DNA from: Blautia schinkii DSM 10518
GTDB lineage: Bacteria; Bacillota; Clostridia; Lachnospirales; Lachnospiraceae
Length of the DNA: 64,000 nucleotides
Assembly (NCBI GenBank): GCA_000702025.1
Contig: JNKJ01000016.1
Coordinates: 87,850-151,849 of the forward strand
Reading direction: 5' to 3'
In this document: positions 54,410-63,932 of the stretch, in pieces
How positions within the stretch are numbered: the stretch's first letter is position 1
How the letters are laid out: every line of letters starts with the position of its first letter
The notes under the pieces: generated by a model
The model's database searches: none
What the model was told of the DNA's origin: nothing
Seen by the model: the letters and a program-made list of their open reading frames with translations, nothing else
Made by a program: the position numbers and the translations under genes

Positions 54410-54992
54410 CCGCCTGTTTCCCTTTCCTGTAGATTTCCAGCTTTTCGTAGGTCTGTTTAATATCCTCCACCCGTACAGCCATGAGAATGGAATCATAGAT
54501 CAGCACCCTGGATTCTTCATTTCCCAAATCCTTGTCCAACAGCTCTATGAGCTGGAATCTTCTGAACAGATTTAAGGTATTGCGCATGGTCATCTTATCA
54601 ATCATCTTTTCCCGAATCCGGAGGCTCAGGAATTTGTCCTGGATATCCCCCAGATTCACGATCACCTCATCACTTACCGAAAGCTCTCTTTTTTTCTCGT
54701 CATAAAGAATACGGAGAATGAGCAGGATTACCGATTCGAACAGCTTAAGGTTCTGGCGGTTATAATTCTGCGGATTCACAAGCTGTACCACCCCGTACTC
54801 CTCATTGATCTCCAGTCTGTAGCCCAGTACGCCCAGAAATTCCCGATATTTCTCCCTGTGCCTGAGCACGAAATAATAGTCCGATTTGTTTGTAATGTTT
54901 CCTTTGCATAAAAAACAGCAGCTTAAAAGGCGGTTTCCGATACGCTTAAACTCTTCCTTGTCCCTCTGCAGCATTCCTTCCAGTAAATCCAC
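54378..54992 (-). CDS. jetB: Wadjet JetB (MukE-like) subunit
   Basis: 204 residues, DUF4194-type protein. LLSCCFLCKGN, YFVLRHREKYREFLGVLGYR and NPQNYNRQNLKLFESVILLI are in the usual order for JetB. The start is taken as GTG 54992, seven bases after GGAGG and one base after the jetA stop; a longer frame to 55034 lies inside jetA. It is the winged-helix KITE-like subunit that bridges JetA and JetC. Confidence 0.88.
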   Translation of the reverse strand: MDLLEGMLQRDKEEFKRIGNRLLSCCFLCKGNITNKSDYYFVLRHREKYREFLGVLGYRLEINEEYGVVQLVNPQNYNRQNLKLFESVILLILRILYDEKKRELSVSDEVIVNLGDIQDKFLSLRIREKMIDKMTMRNTLNLFRRFQLIELLDKDLGNEESRVLIYDSILMAVRVEDIKQTYEKLEIYRKGKQADEETDENEAD

Positions 54993-54993
54993 G

Positions 54994-56370
54994 CTATTTC
55001 CTCCAAATCCGGAAGTCCTTGAACCGGAATCCATTCACTTCCGTCTCTTTTTCTACTGTGATCCGGTACTTCATATTTTTGCGCTGTCCATATAGCCGGA
55101 CATAGATAACTTTTATAAAATCTTCCACATTTTCTATGGGAAGTTTGGACGCAGGCATTTCCTTTCTGTCCCCCAGCTGCGCATCCACATAGCTGTCAAT
55201 CTTTTCAGGGCTTAAGATCCTCTGCATCTTTTCCACCATTTTCTTCAGCTTTTCCTGGCGCTGTTCCAAATCCGGCTCGGGAATCTCCAACTGCTGGGGA
55301 ATAAATTCCTTTCGGCCTTCTATGGGGGAATAAAAAGAGTTCTCGTCCAGAAAACTGCTGCTGTAAATGCGGATGAGGCCTTCCAGAAATTCTATTTCAT
55401 AGATACCGCCAAGCTCCATCTGCTCCTGATTCATGATTTCATTTATCCCGATTAGGATTTCTTTTAGCTGGCCTCTGATATCCTCGTTTCCTGAGAGGAG
55501 AAATTTTGCCCGGTTGATAGCTGCTCTCTGGTACTGGGTGTTTTTCTGATTGATCTCTGCCAGAATATCATCCATATTGCGGAAGGCTTCTATGATCTCA
55601 TGCAGGTAACGGTACACAGCCTCCCTGGCCTCCTCCTGTGAGATTTCCTGAAGTCCGGCTATCTCTGCGGAGGTTTTTTCCATATAGGAGGAGCTTCTGC
55701 TTTTTGCCTCCAGGCGTTCTATGATCTCAGGCCGGAATTTAGAAACATTGTCGGACGTCATGAGACGGTGGTAGGCCTTGTCCACAATGTTGGTGATATA
55801 GTCGTTAAACAGGGCATCCATAATCTCCGCCACGGTCTTGTGCTTCGTTAAATTATCAATATAATGCTTGATATTGGAATTCAGGTTTTTCAGCCCTGTG
55901 ATCAGAAGGTCTGTATTCTCCATGATCTGCATTAAAACAATCCCCGGATTGTCCGTACTGCTTCGAACAAGGGTGTAGATGGTATAGATATATCCCTGGT
56001 ACTCCGTCTGCTTTCCCTCCTCAATCTCCAGAAGGGTCTTGATCAGGCGCACGGAGTATTCTTTGAAGTTGACTCTCTGCACGTAGCTTTTATCTGTCTC
56101 TATCTCAATCCAGCCGTAGGATTCCAGCCTCCGCAGGATACCGTTGGCCTTGCCTCTGCTGTCAGACTGGGCGAAATCCTCATCCACCACCTCAGCCGCG
56201 GCGGCCTGCTCGAAATAATACTGCAGCTCGTCCACCAGGACTTCTCTTTCCACACCAAAAGAAAGCTGATAATCCATAGTGGAAAACAGCTTGCAGATAC
56301 ATTCCCAGTATACGATTTTATTCGGAGAAGCCAGGGGTGCAAAAAAATTGCCCGGTAGTATATTGAACAT
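54994..56370 (-). CDS. jetA: Wadjet JetA (kleisin) subunit
   Basis: 458 residues. The start MFNILPGNFFAPLASPNKIV resembles the JetA family (DUF5716 type), with an N-terminal winged helix followed by helical bundles and a C-terminal PIENVEDFIKVIYVRLYG region. It is the kleisin-like subunit (MukF-like) of the loop-extruding complex. ATG at 56370 has GGAGAA upstream. It is the first gene of jetABCD, preceded by a TTGTTA-N18-TATAAT promoter. I have not assigned the Wadjet subtype. Confidence 0.87.
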   Translation of the reverse strand: MFNILPGNFFAPLASPNKIVYWECICKLFSTMDYQLSFGVEREVLVDELQYYFEQAAAAEVVDEDFAQSDSRGKANGILRRLESYGWIEIETDKSYVQRVNFKEYSVRLIKTLLEIEEGKQTEYQGYIYTIYTLVRSSTDNPGIVLMQIMENTDLLITGLKNLNSNIKHYIDNLTKHKTVAEIMDALFNDYITNIVDKAYHRLMTSDNVSKFRPEIIERLEAKSRSSSYMEKTSAEIAGLQEISQEEAREAVYRYLHEIIEAFRNMDDILAEINQKNTQYQRAAINRAKFLLSGNEDIRGQLKEILIGINEIMNQEQMELGGIYEIEFLEGLIRIYSSSFLDENSFYSPIEGRKEFIPQQLEIPEPDLEQRQEKLKKMVEKMQRILSPEKIDSYVDAQLGDRKEMPASKLPIENVEDFIKVIYVRLYGQRKNMKYRITVEKETEVNGFRFKDFRIWRK

Positions 56371-56441
56371 TGATTATTCTCCGTATCTTCTATTTCCTCA
56401 GACAGCGCCTCGCGGCTCTGCTGCGCTGCAAATTTGACCTC

Positions 56442-56471
56442 ATTATACTACATATCTTTCCTTTTTAACAA
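56442..56471 (-). promoter_or_regulatory. Wadjet operon promoter
   Basis: On the minus strand TTGTTA (56466-56471), 18 bp, TATAAT (56442-56447), about 70 bp before jetA. The leader contains CAGCGC and GCGCTG arms that could form a hairpin around 56403-56428. Confidence 0.65.
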
Positions 56472-56500
56472 GGCGTAAACATAAATCCTATCCTGATACC

Positions 56501-56529
56501 TTGATTTCAACCTGGTATGCACATATAAT
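56501..56529 (+). promoter_or_regulatory. Promoter of the OmpR-sensor pair
   Basis: TTGATT (56501-56506), 17 bp, TATAAT (56524-56529), 42 bp before the regulator ATG. Confidence 0.7.
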
Positions 56530-56571
56530 TGGGTATATGCAGTTGACGCCACCCAAAGAAAGGACTATCAA

Positions 56572-57258
56572 ATGAAACGACTTTTTTTATTAGAAGATGA
56601 TCTGAGTCTGATCAACGGGCTCTCCTTTGCTGTAAAAAAGCAAGGATATGAAATAGAAGTCGCCCGCACCACCCTGGAAGCCGACACCTTATGGGCAAAC
56701 GGAAAATATGACCTGGCTGTCCTGGACGTATCCCTGCCCGACGGCTCCGGATTTGATTTTTGCAGGAAGATACGCCAAGCCTCAAAAATACCTGTCATGT
56801 TTCTTACCGCTGCCGATGAAGAAACCGACATTATTATGGGCCTCGATATCGGGGGCGACGATTACATGACCAAGCCCTTCAAATTGGCGGTTTTTCTCTC
56901 AAGACTCAACGCCTTGCTCCGCAGAAGCGAAAATTTCAATACTACCCTTACAGAGCTTAGCTCCAACGATATCAATGTACAGCTTCTCAAAGGCGAGGTG
57001 TATAAAAAGGGCCAACTCCTCAGCCTGACCGCAAGCGAATATAAACTATTATGCCTGTTCATGGAAAATCCCGATATCGTACTTTCCTCGGAACAGATTT
57101 TAAGTCAATTATGGGATTGCAATGAGAGCTATATTGAAAACAACTCTCTCACGGTCTACATACGCAGGCTTCGTACGAAGATTGAAGATAAACCAGGTGA
57201 ACCTCAAAGGATTATTACGGTCCGCGGCATGGGGTATAAATGGAACACGACGAACTGA
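56572..57258 (+). CDS. OmpR-family response regulator
   Basis: 228 residues. The receiver has EDD near residue 8-10, phospho-Asp in LAVLDVSLPDG and Lys in TKPF. The winged-helix output ends with SLTVYIRRLRTKIE and RGMGYKW. ATG at 56572 has AAAGGA upstream. It forms a unit with the next sensor gene and is followed by an ABC transporter, the usual layout of peptide- or antibiotic-responsive systems in Firmicutes. Confidence 0.93.
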   Translation: MKRLFLLEDDLSLINGLSFAVKKQGYEIEVARTTLEADTLWANGKYDLAVLDVSLPDGSGFDFCRKIRQASKIPVMFLTAADEETDIIMGLDIGGDDYMTKPFKLAVFLSRLNALLRRSENFNTTLTELSSNDINVQLLKGEVYKKGQLLSLTASEYKLLCLFMENPDIVLSSEQILSQLWDCNESYIENNSLTVYIRRLRTKIEDKPGEPQRIITVRGMGYKWNTTN

Positions 57259-57266
57259 GGTGCATC

Positions 57267-58304
57267 ATGAAAATATTAGCAAATAGAAAAATCAAATTTC
57301 TTTTTAGCGGTATCCTGATTTGTGATTTCGTATTTACACTGGTTTGTACACTCTTGGTACATTTTGAACTTAAGAATTCCATATTTTTCATAATGCTTAC
57401 CTTTTGGTGCATAAGCATTATAATTTTGATATTCTGTTACAGGTATTTTAAGGATCAGCATACGATCATGGAAAATGCGATTACCCAGATTACAGAGTAT
57501 ATCTCTTGCAACAAGGAGGTTACGATTGAATGCAATGACGAAGGCCAACTATACCGACTTTTTCACGAGGTAAATTCTCTGGTTTCTATATTAAATGCTC
57601 ATGCCGAAAATGAGAAAAACTCAAAGAGTTTTTTAAAAAATACCATATCGGATATTTCGCACCAGTTAAAAACGCCCCTCGCCGCTCTTAATATTTACAA
57701 CGGCATTATCCAGGAGGAAGCAAAAGAAATCCCGACAATCCAGGAGTTCAGCCAGCTTTCCGAGCAGGAGCTTGACCGGATAGAAGCACTGGTGCAGAAT
57801 CTTTTGAAAATCACAAAACTGGACGCAGGCACCATCGTATTAGAAAAATCTTTAGAAAATGTATCCGAGCTTGCTGAAAACGTAAAGAAACATTTCCGCT
57901 TCCGTGCCGAACAGGAGGGAAAGGAAATCTGTTTATCGGGCAACGAAGAAATCGCATTTCTGTGCGACCGTAACTGGATCATCGAAGCCATCAGCAATCT
58001 TGTAAAAAATGCCCTTGACCATACGGAAAAAGGGGACTTTGTCCGCATAGAGTGGAGGGCGTTTCCATCTCTCATCCAAATCACTGTCAAAGACAATGGC
58101 AGCGGCATATACCCGGAGGATCTGCACCACATCTTCAAACGCTTTTACCGGAGCCGTTTTTCCAAAGATACCCAGGGGATCGGACTTGGTCTGTCTTTAG
58201 TAAAGGCTATTGTGGAAGCTCATAACGGAACCATTGAGGTTGACAGTGTATTAGGCGGGGAAACCTCTTTTACAATGAATTTTCTCATTCCTACAAAATT
58301 GTAG
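57267..58304 (+). CDS. Sensor histidine kinase, intramembrane-sensing type
   Basis: 345 residues. Two membrane segments (about 10-33 and 39-62) are separated by only a few residues (FELKNS), so there is no real extracellular sensor domain. The phospho-His lies in DISHQLKTPLAAL; N, G boxes are NLVKNALDHT, DNGSGIY and GIGLGLSLV. The start is ATG 57267 with GAGGTG upstream, rather than the ATG at 57240 inside the regulator gene. Such sensors usually get their signal from a neighbouring ABC transporter. Confidence 0.9.
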   Translation: MKILANRKIKFLFSGILICDFVFTLVCTLLVHFELKNSIFFIMLTFWCISIIILIFCYRYFKDQHTIMENAITQITEYISCNKEVTIECNDEGQLYRLFHEVNSLVSILNAHAENEKNSKSFLKNTISDISHQLKTPLAALNIYNGIIQEEAKEIPTIQEFSQLSEQELDRIEALVQNLLKITKLDAGTIVLEKSLENVSELAENVKKHFRFRAEQEGKEICLSGNEEIAFLCDRNWIIEAISNLVKNALDHTEKGDFVRIEWRAFPSLIQITVKDNGSGIYPEDLHHIFKRFYRSRFSKDTQGIGLGLSLVKAIVEAHNGTIEVDSVLGGETSFTMNFLIPTKL

Positions 58305-58376
58305 GCTGACTGTAATATTAGTGTAGGGATTCTCTGTTATATTCAGTCTATCAAAACAAAAAGAGGTGTTTACACG

Positions 58377-59060
58377 ATGAATTTATTAGAAGTCAACAAT
58401 ATCAGCAAAACTTACGGCAAAGGTGAGACTGCTGTACAGGCATTAAAAAGAGTCAGCTTTTCCGTTCCTAAGGGTGAGTATGTGGCTATTGTGGGAGAAT
58501 CCGGTTCCGGCAAGAGTACGCTCCTCAATATGATCGGCGCCCTTGATACGCCTTCGTCCGGAAACGTAATGATAGGCGGTAAGGATATTTTTTCCATGAA
58601 TGACCGCAGCCTTACTATTTTCCGGCGGAGAAATATTGGCTTTATCTTTCAGGCGTTCAATCTTATTCCAGAATTGACCGTTGAGCAGAATATCATTTTT
58701 CCGGTGTTACTTGATTATCAAAAGCCTGACAAAAAATATCTGGAAGAGCTGCTTAACGTACTTAATCTGAAGGAACGGCGCAACCACCTGCCCAACCAGT
58801 TATCCGGCGGACAGCAGCAACGTGTGGCTATCGGCCGCGCCCTTATTACACGTCCGTCTCTAATTCTGGCAGACGAACCCACCGGAAATCTTGACACGCA
58901 GAACAGCAGTGAGGTCATCACCCTGCTAAAAGAAGCGTCCAAAAAATATGAGCAAACAATCATCATGATCACCCATAACCGCAGCATTGCCCTGACCGCA
59001 GACCGGGTATTACAGGTATCGGACGGCGTACTGACCGATTTAGGGAGGTGCCGGGAATGA
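58377..59060 (+). CDS. ABC transporter ATP-binding protein
   Basis: 227 residues of the LolD/MacB/BceA type. Walker A is GESGSGKST, signature LSGGQQQRVAIGRAL, Walker B LILADEPTGNLD, H-loop MITHNR. ATG at 58377 follows AAAGAGGTG. It overlaps the permease start by 4 bp (ATGA). It is separated from the sensor gene by 72 bp that probably contain the regulator's target promoter. Confidence 0.95.
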   Translation: MNLLEVNNISKTYGKGETAVQALKRVSFSVPKGEYVAIVGESGSGKSTLLNMIGALDTPSSGNVMIGGKDIFSMNDRSLTIFRRRNIGFIFQAFNLIPELTVEQNIIFPVLLDYQKPDKKYLEELLNVLNLKERRNHLPNQLSGGQQQRVAIGRALITRPSLILADEPTGNLDTQNSSEVITLLKEASKKYEQTIIMITHNRSIALTADRVLQVSDGVLTDLGRCRE

Positions 59061-61528
59061 AAAGCTATCTCAGCCTTGTGCCTGTTTCTGCAGCCGTGCA
59101 CAAACGTCAGAGCCGCATGACACGAATTTGTATCATCCTTGCGGTATTTCTGGTCACCTCCATTTTCTCCATGACCGAGATGTGGCTCAGAGCAGAACAA
59201 ACGTCATTGATAAAGAAGCATGGGGATTATCATATCATACTCCAGGATGTGCCCGGTGATAAGGCAGAACAGATCATACAACGCAATGACGTCGCGGTTT
59301 CCTCTGAATATAGAGCAATAAATTCTGAGGGAAAAGAAAGCTACTATATCAATAGCATAGAAGCAAAAAATAATAAAAATGCTGCTAATGACAAAGCTAC
59401 AGTAAATCACGAAAATACAGTAAATGACGAAAATACAGCTAATGACGAAACTACAGTAAATGACAAATATACAGCTAATGATGAAAATACAATACACGGT
59501 AATTCAGCAACTTTATACGGTGTAGAGGAATCATACCTTTCTGACATCAGAAACTACCCATCCGAAGGCTCCTACCCTGAAAATGATAAGCAAATCGCAC
59601 TCAGCGCTGACGCAAAAGAGCTTTTCGGCGTCCACACAGGCGACACGGTTACTCTCAATACTCCCTCCGGGGATTTCGATTTTACCGTATCGGGCTTTTA
59701 TGAAGATGATACGGAATTTAATCAAATCATTGACGGATGCTGTGCATATATGAATTTGTCCGCACTGCAGACCATCAGCACTCTTAACGGAATTGAGGTC
59801 AGTCCGAAATATTATATTCAGTTTACGGAAAAAACGAATGTCAAAAAAGCAATCGCAGATATAAAAGAACAATACGGACTTGCAGATGAAAACATAGATG
59901 AAAACACGGCGGTTCTCGGCTTGACAGGAGCAAGCAGCAACGAAATGGTGAAAAATATCTATCCTATGGCAATCGCCTGCTTTGTACTGATATTGATTTC
60001 GGGCATCCTGATGATTTCAAGCTGTATGAACAGCAATGTTGCACAGCGGACGAGTTTCTTTGGACTGATGAGATGCATTGGCGCAAGCAAGCAGCAAATC
60101 GTGCGTTTTGTAAGACTCGAGGCATTGAACTGGTGCAAAACCTCTATCCCTGTCGGCTGCGTACTGGGAATTGTAATCTGCTGGATATTGTGCGCCATAC
60201 TCCGGTTTGTTGTAAAAGGTGAATGGGTGGATATGCCGCTCTTCGGCGTAAGCATAAGCGGTATTGTATTTGGGATAGCCGTTGGCTTGATCACTGTATT
60301 CATTGCGGCACATGCTCCTGCAAAGCAAGCGGCAAAAGTTTCCCCCATAGCGGCTGTATCCGGCAATGCCGAAGCCTTCACAAACGTGACTCATGCAGCA
60401 AATACCCGGCTTTTCAAAGTAGAAACCTCCTTGGGCATCTACCATGCGAAAGCGTCCAAGAAAAATCTGTTCCTGATGACAGGCTCCTTTGCCCTCACCA
60501 TTATACTGTTCCTGTCTTTTTCGGCCTGCCTTGATATAGTGCATAAATTGCTGCCGTCAGAAAGTAATTTTTCACCGGACATTGGGATTACCAGTGAGAC
60601 AAATACGAATTCCATAGACCCTGGCCTCTGCGCCCAAATTTCCGAAATACCTGGTGTAAAAAACGTTCTAGGCACTATGTACCAAATCAAAATCCCTGCC
60701 GAAATCAACGGGACGGAAACGGATATTGATCTCATGTCCTATGACGAATTCATGCTTCAGAACACAAAGAAATCCGTTGCCAGCGGAGATTTGTCAAAGG
60801 TTTACGGGGACTCTGATTATGCGTTGACAATTTACAGCGAAAGCAGCAGAATAAATGTAGGTGACAAAGTAAAAATCGGCGATCATGAGCTAGAGATAGG
60901 CTGCGTTGCGTCTGAAGGAATCGGGAGTATCAGCGGCTCTGCCGTTGTTGTCTGCTCAGAAGAAACTTTCACACGCATAACAGGCGAGCAGAAGTATCTA
61001 TTGGTAAATATCATATTAGATAAAAATGCAACAGAAGCAACCGTCAACAAAATCAGCAGCCTGGCAGGTGATCATTTGTTTACAGACCGCAGGGAGGACA
61101 ACAGCACAGTCCATGGAAGCTACTGGACGTTCCGTCTTGCGGCATACAGTTTTCTGGCTATTATTTCTCTGATCACTGTATTGAATATTATGAACAGTAT
61201 TTCCATGGGCGTATCTGCAAGAATCAAGCAATATGGCGCAATGCGGGCCGTTGGGATGGAAAGCCGGCAGGTTACAAAGATGATAACCGCCGAAGCCATG
61301 ACTTATGCTTTTTGCGGTACCTTTGCCGGGATTGCCGCAGGACTGCTCCTTCACTATCTCATTTATGTGAAGATAATCGTTACACATTTTGGTGGAACCT
61401 GGCATATCCCATTTGCCTCCATAGGAATCGTATTGCTTTTAGTCACGGTGTCATGCATCATCGCGGTGAAAGCACCGGCAAAACGAATACGCAATATGGC
61501 AATCACAGAAACTATAAACGAACTATAA
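59057..61528 (+). CDS. FtsX-type ABC transporter permease
   Basis: 823 residues. Eight membrane segments are arranged as one, a large extracellular domain, four, a second extracellular domain, and three. This is a duplicated FtsX layout as in macrolide/peptide exporters, not the ten-segment BceB form. The first extracellular domain contains a low-complexity run of about six hexapeptides (TVNDEN/TANDET type, residues about 115-155). ATG at 59057 has GGGAGG upstream and overlaps the ATPase gene. The last 17 bp overlap the convergent sensor gene. Confidence 0.9.
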   Translation: MKSYLSLVPVSAAVHKRQSRMTRICIILAVFLVTSIFSMTEMWLRAEQTSLIKKHGDYHIILQDVPGDKAEQIIQRNDVAVSSEYRAINSEGKESYYINSIEAKNNKNAANDKATVNHENTVNDENTANDETTVNDKYTANDENTIHGNSATLYGVEESYLSDIRNYPSEGSYPENDKQIALSADAKELFGVHTGDTVTLNTPSGDFDFTVSGFYEDDTEFNQIIDGCCAYMNLSALQTISTLNGIEVSPKYYIQFTEKTNVKKAIADIKEQYGLADENIDENTAVLGLTGASSNEMVKNIYPMAIACFVLILISGILMISSCMNSNVAQRTSFFGLMRCIGASKQQIVRFVRLEALNWCKTSIPVGCVLGIVICWILCAILRFVVKGEWVDMPLFGVSISGIVFGIAVGLITVFIAAHAPAKQAAKVSPIAAVSGNAEAFTNVTHAANTRLFKVETSLGIYHAKASKKNLFLMTGSFALTIILFLSFSACLDIVHKLLPSESNFSPDIGITSETNTNSIDPGLCAQISEIPGVKNVLGTMYQIKIPAEINGTETDIDLMSYDEFMLQNTKKSVASGDLSKVYGDSDYALTIYSESSRINVGDKVKIGDHELEIGCVASEGIGSISGSAVVVCSEETFTRITGEQKYLLVNIILDKNATEATVNKISSLAGDHLFTDRREDNSTVHGSYWTFRLAAYSFLAIISLITVLNIMNSISMGVSARIKQYGAMRAVGMESRQVTKMITAEAMTYAFCGTFAGIAAGLLLHYLIYVKIIVTHFGGTWHIPFASIGIVLLLVTVSCIIAVKAPAKRIRNMAITETINEL

Positions 61529-62888
61529 AGCGCACTACCGCACCGTTTCCATCAGCTTTATTATAAAATTCCACATCGCCCCCATACCTTCCTGCCGCCT
61601 CGGAAGCAAAATACATGCCCATGCCATAATGCCCTCCGCTGCGCTCCGTACGCTTTGTGTAAAACTTTTCTTTTGCGTGGCGCAGGGCAGCTTCTGAGAA
61701 GCCCTGCCCGAAATCCTCGATATCCACCCGAAAGACTTTGTCTGTGTAGGAAAAGCTTATGGAAATACCCTCATTTTTGTCCGTGTATTCCACGGCATTG
61801 TCCACCAGGTTCAGAACCGCGCGCTGTATGAGCGCACTGTCGGCAAGCACTTTGGCTTCGAAGGTATGCTTCGTAACGGCAATTGGCATCTGGCGAACCT
61901 GGCACAGATTCCGAGACTGCGCTTCGATAGAGTCCACAAGCTCGTCAAGGCTTATTTCTTCATCACAGTAATCTGTGTCGGTTCCTTTTGCCTCAGCCAT
62001 GAGAAGTCTCAGGTAATCTTCGATTTTGTCAGCATTCAGGTTTACCACCTCTGCCTGCTGGTACAATTCGGAGATGTCCGTCTCCTCCCGCATCAGCTCT
62101 GCGTTTCCCTTGATGATCGTCAAGGGCGTCTTGATGTCATGGGCAAGGGCGGAAATATTCTCCCTGCTCCTCTGCTGAGCCTCCCACTCTGCCTTGAGGG
62201 ACCGGGAAAGCTCCTGCTTCATATCCCCGAGGGCGGTAAGCATATCGTCGAGCTCCTTAATTTTTGATGTATGCGGCTGGAAATCCAGTTCTCTCCGCTT
62301 CACCTGATCTATTTCATCCATCAAAGGGTGAAGCTCCTTTCTCATCTTTTTTCCAAACCATACCGCATTTACAGCCACCAGCAATACCATTCCCACCAGA
62401 AATATACAAATAAATGTATCCTCCAGTCTGGGTACCAGATGATACCAGTCAGGGTCTGCGAATTGTGCAGATATCGTATAGTGTATTACCCAGCTCCCAT
62501 CTTCTCTTGAAATCACCTTATCCCCAATCCATGTATCGTCCGGATTTTCGATAAGCTCCTTCGCCTTACGAAATGACTTTTCCGAAAGATTCCCCTGCCG
62601 GTACACGCCCTGCTTGTCAAAAATACCATAGGTACAGGTATGAGGAATCAGGCTTTCATCAAACGCCGGGGCGTTTTCAAGCATTTCCTGATTTTCCGCC
62701 AGATATTGGCTTGCATAATTTGCCGGCAGAATCCTGCCGCTGTTAATGGACATCAGAAACCATCCGCCGAAAACCAGGAGTTCCGCCAGAATCATGACAG
62801 CCAGTAAAATGACCTGCTCTAAATACATCCAAAACAAGGTCTTTTTTCGTATTTTTTTCTGTGTTTTCTTCTGTCTTTTCATTTCCAT
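61512..62888 (-). CDS. Sensor histidine kinase
   Basis: 458 residues. A membrane segment at about 18-47, an extracellular domain of about 110 residues, a second segment (about 158-180), a coiled linker, the His box ISALAHDIKTPLTII, and ATPase boxes NLVDNAVEYT, EDFGQGF and GGHYGMGMYFA. The start at 62888 overlaps the regulator stop; a second ATG at 62882 gives an ATGA overlap. It is convergent with the FtsX permease gene and paired with the regulator at 62879-63538. Confidence 0.9.
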   Translation of the reverse strand: MEMKRQKKTQKKIRKKTLFWMYLEQVILLAVMILAELLVFGGWFLMSINSGRILPANYASQYLAENQEMLENAPAFDESLIPHTCTYGIFDKQGVYRQGNLSEKSFRKAKELIENPDDTWIGDKVISREDGSWVIHYTISAQFADPDWYHLVPRLEDTFICIFLVGMVLLVAVNAVWFGKKMRKELHPLMDEIDQVKRRELDFQPHTSKIKELDDMLTALGDMKQELSRSLKAEWEAQQRSRENISALAHDIKTPLTIIKGNAELMREETDISELYQQAEVVNLNADKIEDYLRLLMAEAKGTDTDYCDEEISLDELVDSIEAQSRNLCQVRQMPIAVTKHTFEAKVLADSALIQRAVLNLVDNAVEYTDKNEGISISFSYTDKVFRVDIEDFGQGFSEAALRHAKEKFYTKRTERSGGHYGMGMYFASEAAGRYGGDVEFYNKADGNGAVVRFIVRL

Positions 62889-63538
62889 TTATATCCAATC
62901 CCCCACACGGTATCAATCGGACTGTCGCCGTAGTTTTTGAGCTTTGCCCTGATATTTTTCACATGCTCCCGGATTGCGCTGCAGTCGCTTTCCGAGTCAA
63001 ATCCAAAGACCTGCTCCACAATCTGCTCAAGAGAAAATACCTGCCCCCGGTACTGGGCAAGAAATTCGCAAATCTCGTATTCGCTTTTTGTAAGCTTTAT
63101 TTCGCTGCCGCTGTAATACAAGGTTTTTGAGGATAAATCAAAATAATAATTTCCTGTGACAAGCCTTGCGTGGTGCTCTCTTTCCTGCCGCCGCAGGTGG
63201 GCAGTGACCCTTGCACGGAGCTCGACAATGCTGAACGGTTTTTTGATATAATCATCCGCGCCGAGGGAAAGTCCCCTTTCTAAATCCGTGTCCAGGGTCT
63301 TTGCCGTGATAAACAGGATGGGGCAGTCAACCATCTCCCGGATCTCCCGGCAGAAAGTGAAGCCGTCCACGCCGGGCATCATTACGTCCAGCAAAATGAG
63401 GTCATAGGATGTAAGGTGCTCCTTTTTAAGGCTGACAGCCTCGGAGCACACGGTGACGGTGTGGTTTTCTTTTTCCAGTGCTTTTTTTATGATTTTCAGG
63501 ATTTCGGTGTCGTCATCGACTGCTAGTATTTTAGACAT
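62879..63538 (-). CDS. OmpR-family response regulator
   Basis: 219 residues. Receiver VDDD near the start, phospho-Asp in LILLDVMMPG, Lys in KKPFS; winged-helix end with REHVKNIRAKL and WGIGYKW. ATG at 63538 has AAAGGA upstream. The longer open frame (to 63715) is Pro-rich, lacks a start signal and is not conserved in type. The target is unknown; the nearest transporter is the convergent FtsX system. Confidence 0.92.
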   Translation of the reverse strand: MSKILAVDDDTEILKIIKKALEKENHTVTVCSEAVSLKKEHLTSYDLILLDVMMPGVDGFTFCREIREMVDCPILFITAKTLDTDLERGLSLGADDYIKKPFSIVELRARVTAHLRRQEREHHARLVTGNYYFDLSSKTLYYSGSEIKLTKSEYEICEFLAQYRGQVFSLEQIVEQVFGFDSESDCSAIREHVKNIRAKLKNYGDSPIDTVWGIGYKWK

Positions 63539-63932
63539 ATTAGGAGGTCCTTTCGTTGCTCTTGGTGTTATTTTACTGCCAACCCGATAAATCTGCAAGG
63601 GCGGATGGGGGGTCCCCGGAAAGGTATCGAACGGTGAGTGGAAGGAAACCGGGGGCGGCGGGGGTGGCATTGTCTTGTCAGGCATTGTATAATGAACCCA
63701 TAAGTGTGGACACATTGAAAAGTGGGGGGCCCCTCTCTTTAGACAGACCTTCTCGTCTGACCCTTAAATCTAAACATCCCCCTGCATTCCCGTCCCCTTA
63801 TAATGTACACCCCCTGCAGATGTACCCGGTTTTTTGGACTGGCCCCACGGAGTTCTGCCCCGGCCCTGTTTTCTTTAGACATATCCACCGTCCTTATGGT
63901 ATTCTTAGATCAAGAACAATAGGAGGAATATC
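63539..63932. other. Intergenic region, possibly carrying the end of an insertion sequence
   Basis: No gene is supported. It is unusually C/G-homopolymer rich (GGGGGG runs near 63607, 63654 and 63725, and several CCCC blocks). A GTGGACACATTGAAAAGTGG element at 63707-63726 resembles the ends of some IS3-family elements, and an AGGAGGA ribosome binding site stands at 63921. The other end lies outside the window. Confidence 0.35.

Noticed and set aside
59057..61528. BceAB-type bacitracin exporter
   Set aside because: The permease has eight membrane segments with the large domain after the first one, not the ten-segment BceB layout, so only a general FtsX-type call is made.
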